Origin: Eubacterium sp.
GTDB taxonomy: Bacteria > Bacillota > Clostridia > Oscillospirales > Acutalibacteraceae
Direction: 5' to 3'
Length of the DNA stretch: 32,792 nucleotides
Assembly: GCA_022772725.1 (NCBI GenBank)
Contig: JALEZT010000036.1
Location: 1 to 32,792, forward strand
Within the stretch, counting starts at the first letter, position 1; the number at the start of each line of letters is the position of its first letter. Shown piece after piece: positions 24,410 through 31,622 of this stretch. Below the pieces are notes generated by a model that saw only the letters and a program-made list of their open reading frames with translations, made no database searches and had not been told where the DNA came from. The translations under genes and the position numbers were made by a program.

Positions 24410-26214
24410 TGGACTTTTTCAGTAATTCTTTTTCAGGCAAAAGCAGCAGTCAGCCGGTTTATTCAGATGCAGACGCTTATTCGGGAAGAAATCAAATTCT
24501 TGAAACACCGAGCTATTTAGATACCTTTAAATCCGAAAATTATAAAAACGCATCGGCAGAGGAAAGGATGTATGCTTTCCAGGCACTCGAACATGATATG
24601 GCGCAAAAACAGGGAAGAAAAGAGCGTCAAATTGTGTTTAAAGAAATGGAGCCCGATCTTTGTGGTTACTATACTGACGAAGATGATTGCATTTATTTAA
24701 ATTCTGCCTATATTTCCGATGAAGGGGCAATGAACAATCTGCAATATGACGGAATGGACACCGTAATTCACGAAGGAAGGCACGCAACGCAGGCGGATTG
24801 TATCAATGGCTATTGCGATCCACCAGATGATAAGCTTTCAAGAAATATGGAAGGAATTCGGAATTGTAATGTTCCGGGTGTTTATACCGAAGGAAAGAAA
24901 ACCGGAAATTATCGTTTGCTTCCTAATGAGTATGATGCTTTTAATTATGCTAATGATGTTATGAGCGGAGATATGTCGAAGCATTTTAATGATGATCCGG
25001 CATATAACGATTATGTTGCCTCCCAAAGAAAAAGCAACGAAGAAGCAGTTAATGATGCTTATAACAGTAGGGCGGCACAATATCTTCTTCAAGAAGACCG
25101 TTCAAACTATAATGATGCATTAAACAACATTAATACTGTTGCACAATTTCAAACGCTTGAAGAGGCATATCAAAATCCGCAATATTATCAAAATGCACAG
25201 CAACGGCTTGATGATGCAACAAACACATTAAGGGAACACAGTAATCCCGAAACGTTAGGAAATGAATATGCCAATGAGACGGCAGAAAAATACAGGTCAA
25301 TGGGAGCTGATGTTCTTCCTCCGTCGGATGCGCAAAGAGAAACGCAAAACAGACCTGACGGAGCAAAGGTTGAGCCTATAAATGAAGAACCGAAGTTAGA
25401 ATCAGATAATCAAAACAAAGAATCAAACGAAATTGAAAAAAATGAAGGCGAGAATGAAGAAAAGCCTTCGGAAGAGAGTGAATCAAAACTCGAAGAACCG
25501 CAGGGAAATCAAATCCCTGAAAATGCAGACAGTCCCGAGAATTCAATGCAAAAAAGCGAAAATCCCGAAAATGCACAAAGCACTGAGAATTCGGAAGAAA
25601 ACGGAGCAAAGCCCGAGCAGGAGGAGTCTGCAAAAGAAAATTCTCAAACAAACGAATCAATAGAACAGTCGGATAAAGAAACCGAACAGGATAAAAGCGA
25701 AGAAAACGCACAGAACGATTTTCGAGAACAGGAAAACGGCGCAAAGCCGGAAGAACCGCAGGAAAATCAAATCCCTGAAAATGCAGACGGTCCCGAGAAT
25801 TCAGTGCAAAAAAGCGAAAATCCCGAAAATGCAGAAAGCGCTGAAAATTCGGAAGAAAACGGCGCAAAGCCCGAGCAAAAAGAGCAGGAACAGGAAAGCC
25901 CTGAATCAGAACAGAACGGCGAAAAACCTGCCAAAGAAAATGGTGGAGAAGCACCAACTAAAGACAGTTCTGCCGAAAATGGTGCAAAGCCAAATCAGGA
26001 TAATTCTTTTGAAAACGGTACTAAAACAGAAAACAGTCAGGGTGCGAATGATTCGTCTAATGCTGCGCAGCCGTTGTCAGACGAACAAAGTGGAAATCAT
26101 GATCAGGACAAAGACCAAGGAGAAGAAAACAGTCCCCCTCCGGCGCAATCAGAAGATAACGAGACTTCTCCAAGCGGTCCTTCAAATGATAATTCTATGG
26201 ATATGGGAGAGTGA
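24406..26214 (+). CDS. Putative zinc metallopeptidase with long acidic repeat tail
   Basis: A 602-aa protein in two parts. The N-terminal part (to about residue 240) contains HEGRH at 122-126 within DTVIHEGRHATQ, a perfect HExxH zinc motif, and NEYDA at 174-178, a fitting position for the third zinc ligand Glu of gluzincins. Upstream, DDCIYLNSAY resembles the edge strand of zincins. The C-terminal part (about 310-602) is a Glu/Asn/Gln/Ser/Pro-rich disordered tail with an 86-residue-spaced internal repeat. There is no signal peptide or membrane segment. Family is unrecognised; activity is inferred from motif geometry. Two ATGs abut (24406, 24409); the first gives an ATGA overlap with the upstream gene. 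Confidence 0.6.
   Translation: MMDFFSNSFSGKSSSQPVYSDADAYSGRNQILETPSYLDTFKSENYKNASAEERMYAFQALEHDMAQKQGRKERQIVFKEMEPDLCGYYTDEDDCIYLNSAYISDEGAMNNLQYDGMDTVIHEGRHATQADCINGYCDPPDDKLSRNMEGIRNCNVPGVYTEGKKTGNYRLLPNEYDAFNYANDVMSGDMSKHFNDDPAYNDYVASQRKSNEEAVNDAYNSRAAQYLLQEDRSNYNDALNNINTVAQFQTLEEAYQNPQYYQNAQQRLDDATNTLREHSNPETLGNEYANETAEKYRSMGADVLPPSDAQRETQNRPDGAKVEPINEEPKLESDNQNKESNEIEKNEGENEEKPSEESESKLEEPQGNQIPENADSPENSMQKSENPENAQSTENSEENGAKPEQEESAKENSQTNESIEQSDKETEQDKSEENAQNDFREQENGAKPEEPQENQIPENADGPENSVQKSENPENAESAENSEENGAKPEQKEQEQESPESEQNGEKPAKENGGEAPTKDSSAENGAKPNQDNSFENGTKTENSQGANDSSNAAQPLSDEQSGNHDQDKDQGEENSPPPAQSEDNETSPSGPSNDNSMDMGE
25492..25878 (+). repeat. Direct repeat within the acidic tail (258-bp period)
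   Basis: About 129 bp starting at 25492 recur with few changes at 25750, both beginning GAAGAACCGCAGG and ending in CCCGAGCA. Both copies encode PENAD.PENS.QKSENPENA. The offset of 258 bp is a multiple of three, so the frame is kept. Confidence 0.85.
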
Positions 26215-26216
26215 AT

Positions 26217-27533
26217 ATGAACGATAAAAGGCAGTCTTCATCGGTTTTATTCGGCGACGAGCTTAAATATATGATTCCTTGTATAAAAACAAATCAACCA
26301 CTTCTTGTGCTGGGTGGAACCGATGCAAATGGCGTACAAGCAGGAATTCCGATTGATTCTGCGATTTTAAGTCGTCATATTATGTTGTTAGGAGGCATAG
26401 GAACAGGAAAAACAAATGCGTTTTTTCAAATTGTTAACCAATTAAATAATAAGATGAGCCAAGACGATGTAATGGTTATTTTCGATACAAAAGGCGATTT
26501 CTATAAGGAATTTTACACAGATGGCGATGTTGTAATCAGCAACGACAAATTTGCAACAGGGTATGACGGACTTGATTATTGGAATATATTCAATGAAATT
26601 GAAACCGGAGAACACCTAATCGAAAGCGTTATAGAAATTTCAAAGAGCCTTTTTGCCGAGCAATGTAAAAAAACGAATCAAATATTTTTTCCAAATGCAG
26701 CAAAAGATATTTTTATGGCTTGCTTATTACACTTTATGCGTTCTGTTCCTCCAAAAAACAGAACAAATAAAAATCTCATTAATTATATAAATTCCACTCC
26801 AACATCTGAAATTAAGCAAATGCTTGATTCGTATGATGATTTAAGAGCAATGAAGAGCTATATTGAGAAAGAGGATTCGGCTCAAACCCAAGGCGTAATG
26901 TCGGTTCTTCAACAAGTTGTGAGGGAGGTTTTTGTTGGGAATTTTGCAAAAACGGGAACTCTTTCACTAAAAGGTCTTGTAAGAAAAAAAGGAAAAAGGA
27001 AAATCTTTATAGAATATGATTTGAGTATCGGAAAGATGCTCTCTCCGATTTACAGCCTGATGTTTGATATGGCAATTAAGGAAGCATTGAGTAGAAAAAG
27101 AAGCACAGGTAGCGTGTATTTCATAACTGATGAATTTAGGCTCCTTCCCAACCTTGAACATATAGATGATGCGGTGAATTTCGGAAGAAGTCTTGGAATT
27201 AAATTTATGATAGGCATTCAAAATGTTGAACAAATATATGAATGCTACGGAGAACAAAGAGCAAGAAGCATATTAAGCGGATTTTTAACCAGCTTCTCTT
27301 TCCGTGTTAACGATGCAAAATCAAGAGAGTATATTCAGCAGCTTTATGGCAAAAACCAAAAGGTTGAAGCATATCTTCCAACAAATCAGAGCAAGGGATT
27401 AATAGAAAATCAGAGAGAAGCAAATGTTGTTGAGGATTGGGATGTTTCAAATTTAATTATAGGTCAGGCTATTATAGGTATGCCGAATGTTGAGCCCTTC
27501 ATATTTAGATTTAACGAATATATTACAAAATAA
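26217..27533 (+). CDS. VirD4/TraG-like coupling-protein-type ATPase (orphan)
   Basis: A 438-aa P-loop ATPase of the HerA/FtsK-VirD4 group. Walker A GGIGTGKT is at 59-66 and Walker B VYFITDE at 300-306, followed by the TraG/TraD-style FRLLPNLEHIDDAVNFGRSLG and sensor-like IGIQNVEQIYECYG. MVIFDTKGDFYKEF is the conserved second strand after the P-loop. Family members hexamerise and pump DNA or protein. This one lacks the N-terminal TM helices of conjugative VirD4, and no relaxase, VirB4 or pilus gene is seen. The ATG at 26217 has GGGAG at 26205-26209; the GTG at 26211 is less likely. It starts 2 bp after the HExxH gene stop. Confidence 0.85.
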   Translation: MNDKRQSSSVLFGDELKYMIPCIKTNQPLLVLGGTDANGVQAGIPIDSAILSRHIMLLGGIGTGKTNAFFQIVNQLNNKMSQDDVMVIFDTKGDFYKEFYTDGDVVISNDKFATGYDGLDYWNIFNEIETGEHLIESVIEISKSLFAEQCKKTNQIFFPNAAKDIFMACLLHFMRSVPPKNRTNKNLINYINSTPTSEIKQMLDSYDDLRAMKSYIEKEDSAQTQGVMSVLQQVVREVFVGNFAKTGTLSLKGLVRKKGKRKIFIEYDLSIGKMLSPIYSLMFDMAIKEALSRKRSTGSVYFITDEFRLLPNLEHIDDAVNFGRSLGIKFMIGIQNVEQIYECYGEQRARSILSGFLTSFSFRVNDAKSREYIQQLYGKNQKVEAYLPTNQSKGLIENQREANVVEDWDVSNLIIGQAIIGMPNVEPFIFRFNEYITK

Positions 27534-27546
27534 AGGAGTGTATTAA

Positions 27547-29070
27547 ATGCTTTGTAAAGAATGTGGATGTCCGATTAATCCGGATGATCTTTTCTGCGGA
27601 AATTGCGGAGCTAAAATTGAAAAAGAGCAGACTGTTGAAGAATCAACAGAAAAGGAAGCGGTTAGTTGCGAAAATCCATTGCAGCAAGAAGAACCGGAAG
27701 CGAAGAAATTAAGTGCAAATAAAGAGGAGGGCTTTGATCCGTATAGCTATAAGCAGGGAGTCGAGTCTTCTGTTGAAGATAAATCAGAAGCTTCAGAAGT
27801 AAGCAAAGAAGAGAAGCAGGAAGAAACGCAGGAAAAAAAGCAGGAAGCACCAACCGAGCAATCTCAAACAAAAAAATCAGGCAAAAAATCAATAAAGATA
27901 AACAAAAAGGCATTAATTGCAATAGGAATTGCAATCATTGTAATAATCGCCGCAGCTGTGGGTGTAAATGCGGCTAAAACAAAGTTCGCACCTATAAAAA
28001 CCGCTGAAGAATTTGCCAATGATTTGTTTTCAAAAAATTGGAACAACGTTTACAATTTGATAAACATTGAAGAAAGCGAATTTGTGAATAAGGACACATT
28101 TATAGCTATGTGTGAAAACAACCCGAATTGCTTTGTCGTTGATTTGAACACAGCAACCTATTATGATGTTTATTGCACATCCGGCGGCGAACCGGGAATG
28201 GAAAGGTCTTTATTTACTATGTCGTGTGTAACCGAATATGGTGATGAAGACATTGAATTTGTAGTTGTAAAGGATAAAGACCGTTTTTGGTTTTTTGATA
28301 CATATAAAGTGGAGATTACATACAGCCCGATAGTATCATATAGGATTTATGCACCCTCCGATAGCTCAGTAAAGGTTAACGGAATAGAAATAGCTTATGT
28401 TGAAGAAACAGAGGAAGATTATGGCCATTATGGCATTGATAAAATTCTACCCGGTAAATATACACTTGAAGTTTCAAGGGAAAATTGCGAAAGCTATAGT
28501 GCAGATGTTACTGTTTATAATAGATTTGAAGCCGAAAGCGGAGAGGCTTATTGGGGAGATGAAGAGGATTACGAAATGGTGAACGGCGGAGGAACAGATA
28601 ACCGTTATTATGTTTCTCTTTATTATACAGATGAATATGTTAAATCTGTTGAGGATACCGCAATATCGCTTATGACTTCCATGTTGAAAAAAGCGGCGGC
28701 GTGTAATAGTGATGTTTCAGATATTCCGTTCACAGATGAAGCCGCAAAGCAATATGCAATAGAAGAACTTAATGAATCAATAGAAGATATTGATGTTAAT
28801 ACCGATGATTCATATTATACATACGGGGATATTTCTATTGACAGTTTAACAATAGACCGTGAATATGACGATATTATATATTGTTCATGGAATAATGATT
28901 ATACCTACTATTATGATTTTATTTTAAAGTATTCGTATTCATGGAACTATAACGGCTCTTATTATGAGGATTCAGGTGTTCGTGATCGCACCGCCTATCC
29001 GGATATCACAATTGTAAATGTTGACGGCGAATGGAAAATTGATGATATATCTTTTTATATGTATGTTTAG
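27547..29070 (+). CDS. TcaA-like zinc-ribbon membrane protein
   Basis: A 507-aa protein with an N-terminal double-Cys zinc ribbon (CKEC at 3-6, CGNC at 17-20), the motif GFDPYSYK at 62-69 shared with the protein at 22912-24039, a long charged Glu/Lys linker, one membrane helix at about 121-143, and an outside part. That part has an NTF2-like region, a PEGA-like sheet (SVKVNGIEIAYVEE, LPGKYTLEVSRENCESY) and a terminal acidic, Tyr-rich NTF2-like domain ending VDGEWKIDDISFYMYV. This order matches TcaA/YvbJ-type envelope proteins linked to cell-wall stress and glycopeptide response. AAAGGAG precedes the ATG, 13 bp after the ATPase stop. Confidence 0.75.
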   Translation: MLCKECGCPINPDDLFCGNCGAKIEKEQTVEESTEKEAVSCENPLQQEEPEAKKLSANKEEGFDPYSYKQGVESSVEDKSEASEVSKEEKQEETQEKKQEAPTEQSQTKKSGKKSIKINKKALIAIGIAIIVIIAAAVGVNAAKTKFAPIKTAEEFANDLFSKNWNNVYNLINIEESEFVNKDTFIAMCENNPNCFVVDLNTATYYDVYCTSGGEPGMERSLFTMSCVTEYGDEDIEFVVVKDKDRFWFFDTYKVEITYSPIVSYRIYAPSDSSVKVNGIEIAYVEETEEDYGHYGIDKILPGKYTLEVSRENCESYSADVTVYNRFEAESGEAYWGDEEDYEMVNGGGTDNRYYVSLYYTDEYVKSVEDTAISLMTSMLKKAAACNSDVSDIPFTDEAAKQYAIEELNESIEDIDVNTDDSYYTYGDISIDSLTIDREYDDIIYCSWNNDYTYYYDFILKYSYSWNYNGSYYEDSGVRDRTAYPDITIVNVDGEWKIDDISFYMYV

Positions 29071-29135
29071 TTTTTAATTCCGCAACTATATTTTGATTAT
29101 ATTTGCTATTTTTTATAAAAGGAGGCGTATCTTAT

Positions 29136-31622
29136 TTGAAAAAAACATTATCGAAAATAATCGCAATATCCCTATTACTTTCGATATTATTATCGGCGGT
29201 CAGCACCTGCTATGCAGAAACGGTATTGTCTGTAACCGATATCGGCAAGGAAAGCAAAAAGGTTATCAATATCGTTTATGACGATTCCGGAAGCATGGTT
29301 AACGGAAACGAAACGGATGTTTCAAACAGCTCAGCGTATGTTGCAACATGGGCACAGGCAAAATATTCGCTTGAAGCCTTTACGGCTATGATGAACGATG
29401 ATGATGTGCTGAATATTTATTGTATGTCAGGCGCAGGGAAATTGGCAAAAACTGTTAAAGGATCGGATCGTAAAGACGGAGTTGATGAAATCCATTCGGA
29501 TTTTAAAACGGGTGATTATAGCGTATTAACGCCGATTCAAACTCTAAAAGCGGCATACGAGGGACTTTCCGACAGCAAATATAACGATTGCGAAAAGTGG
29601 CTGGTTGTTTTAACCGATGGTGCCTTTACCGTGTCAAACAGCAGTGGCGAAAAGGTTAGCGATTCAGAGGTCAGCAGACTGTTGTCGTCCTATGGGTCGA
29701 GTCTTTCCGGACGGTTAATTTACATACCGATAGGAAGCAGTGCAAATGAGTACCAAGGCTCGGAGTTTAAAACCCTCAAAGCTTCAAGCGGAGAAGAAAT
29801 ATTAAGCCAAGTTAAAGCGGCAACAGAATATATTTATTCGGGAAGAGACAAAAAAGAAATTTCGGAAACCTCAATATCGCTCGGCGTATCAATGAAAAAA
29901 ATTATTGTTTTTGCTCAGGGCGCAGGGGTTGAAATTGAAGGAACAAGCAAAGGTCAAATATCAAATAATATTTCTGTTAAATACACAGACGCAGAAAACG
30001 CCGTAAAATATGATAATTCAAAAACGACATTCTCCGGCAATGAGGATAAAATTAAAACCGATAATTCTTTGCAAGGCGTTGTTGCAACAATTGAACCAAA
30101 CGGCGACTGCATAGAGCCGGGGCAGTTAAATATTTCTTTCGGTGATGTAACCCCTAAATCATATACAATTTATTATGAGCCCGCAGTTAAAGCATATTAC
30201 TCGCTTGAAAAGGATGGGGTAGAATACATATCAAGTGAAAATCCAACCGATGGAGGTTCACTCAATCCCGGAACATATAAGCTTACTGCTTATATAGCAG
30301 ATGCCTTCCAAAAAACAGAGGATTCAAAGCCTCTTGATGTGTCCGATGCACAGGAAATTCAAGATATAAACTTTGATCTAACATTAAGTGGAAGTGGCGT
30401 TGTCGGAGGTTCGCAAGCCTTTTCAACACAGGAGCTTAGAAACGGAGTAAATGTTGAATTGGAAAAAGGCGAAATAGAATGCGACGCTCAGGCTTCGATT
30501 CTTTACGGAAAGTATGCCGTTGATACAACCGCCTTATCCAATGCATTCGGCAATATAATTGTTAAAGACACTTATAGATTAGAGGTTTCGTATGAAAAGC
30601 CGACAGCAGATCTTTTGAGTTATCGCTTTAAGAAAACAAATTTCACTCTTCATTCATTAAAGAAAATTGATGATAAAGAGGATATGATTAAAGCAATTGT
30701 TACTTGCTATGACAACAACGGTAATAAGGTTGATATAACAGAAGAGCAATGGGCAACGGTTAACGCTCAAACGGTTAAGATCTATAACGGAGAAAAAACA
30801 AAGGTTCAATATGATCAAAACGCTTTTGATTTTCATGTTGAAAACGGTTGCGGAGTGTTTTATCTATGTCCTCAGTATTGGACGGAAAACGATAAAGCAG
30901 ACAAAGGAAAAACAACCCATACAAATTATTTGCATGGCAAGCGATTTTGCGAGGTTAGAACTGAATTGAATTTGGATATATCTGATTCGCTTGCATATTC
31001 AACCTTGGGAACCGAAGCAGCTAAAAAATCCACAACCTATGAAATTGCTCTATGTATTTTGCATACAATAGCAGCTGCGATAATTTTTATTATTATTATA
31101 GGTCTTATATTTAAGAAAAAGCTTCCTAAAACAAAGAGAGCAAAAGCAGAGCTTGACGGATACTATTATAAATCAATTGATGAGGACGGCAATGTTGTTT
31201 GGAGACCGGAGGATGAGCTCGGATCGGACAAATGGATTAGCATAGAGATCTCATCTTTCATAGACTTTATAAGCAGAATAGTGCCGTTTATGAGTCAAAG
31301 AGGCACTGTTAAGCTGCCGGGAGTTACAAATCTTAAAATTAAGGCAACACAGATGACCGGAAAAAGAACAAGGGTTCGATTGATGAATCCCCCATCTAAT
31401 TTTGAGAGCATAAACGGCTCGGAAGATATTGGGGATGGAAACCGATACATTAGAACCTCAAAGGGCTCTATAACTAAGGAAACTCTTGAGAATTTGAAAA
31501 AAAATCATAAAAAATATGAGTTTTCAATGACAGGCATTAGGTTTGGGTCAGATATGAATGACGGAACATTTGCGGCATACAAAGGTTTAAGCTTTATTAA
31601 AGAAAGGAAAAAGAGAAAATGA
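29136..31622 (+). CDS. Secreted/transmembrane von Willebrand factor A protein with cytoplasmic tail
   Basis: An 828-aa protein with a signal peptide (KKTLSKIIAISLLLSILLS, cleavage near TCYA-ET, residue 27), then a vWA domain. MIDAS DxSxS is at Asp49, Ser51 and Ser53 (YDDSGSM), with later VLTP and VVLTDG supplying the other metal residues. Long beta-rich extracellular modules follow, then one membrane helix at about 637-659 (ALCILHTIAAAIIFIIIIG) and a cytoplasmic tail of about 170 residues ending in KERKKRK. The TTG at 29136 is the start: GGAGG is at 29121-29125 and the signal peptide begins there, whereas the TTG at 29103 has no site. Its stop overlaps the tubulin-like start (ATGA). Confidence 0.82.
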   Translation: MKKTLSKIIAISLLLSILLSAVSTCYAETVLSVTDIGKESKKVINIVYDDSGSMVNGNETDVSNSSAYVATWAQAKYSLEAFTAMMNDDDVLNIYCMSGAGKLAKTVKGSDRKDGVDEIHSDFKTGDYSVLTPIQTLKAAYEGLSDSKYNDCEKWLVVLTDGAFTVSNSSGEKVSDSEVSRLLSSYGSSLSGRLIYIPIGSSANEYQGSEFKTLKASSGEEILSQVKAATEYIYSGRDKKEISETSISLGVSMKKIIVFAQGAGVEIEGTSKGQISNNISVKYTDAENAVKYDNSKTTFSGNEDKIKTDNSLQGVVATIEPNGDCIEPGQLNISFGDVTPKSYTIYYEPAVKAYYSLEKDGVEYISSENPTDGGSLNPGTYKLTAYIADAFQKTEDSKPLDVSDAQEIQDINFDLTLSGSGVVGGSQAFSTQELRNGVNVELEKGEIECDAQASILYGKYAVDTTALSNAFGNIIVKDTYRLEVSYEKPTADLLSYRFKKTNFTLHSLKKIDDKEDMIKAIVTCYDNNGNKVDITEEQWATVNAQTVKIYNGEKTKVQYDQNAFDFHVENGCGVFYLCPQYWTENDKADKGKTTHTNYLHGKRFCEVRTELNLDISDSLAYSTLGTEAAKKSTTYEIALCILHTIAAAIIFIIIIGLIFKKKLPKTKRAKAELDGYYYKSIDEDGNVVWRPEDELGSDKWISIEISSFIDFISRIVPFMSQRGTVKLPGVTNLKIKATQMTGKRTRVRLMNPPSNFESINGSEDIGDGNRYIRTSKGSITKETLENLKKNHKKYEFSMTGIRFGSDMNDGTFAAYKGLSFIKERKKRK

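Noticed and set aside
25492-25878. CRISPR-like or tandem array
   Set aside because: Only two copies, in frame, 258 bp apart within a coding tail; no regular spacers and no cas genes.
25376-25957. 193-aa open frame on the - strand
   Set aside because: It is antisense to the acidic repeat tail; its Phe/Leu/Arg-rich translation is what GAA/AAT-rich repeats give when reversed, and it has no ribosome site.
26217-27533. Conjugative element or T4SS
   Set aside because: Only the coupling-type ATPase is present; no relaxase, VirB4, VirB6 or pilus gene in the window.
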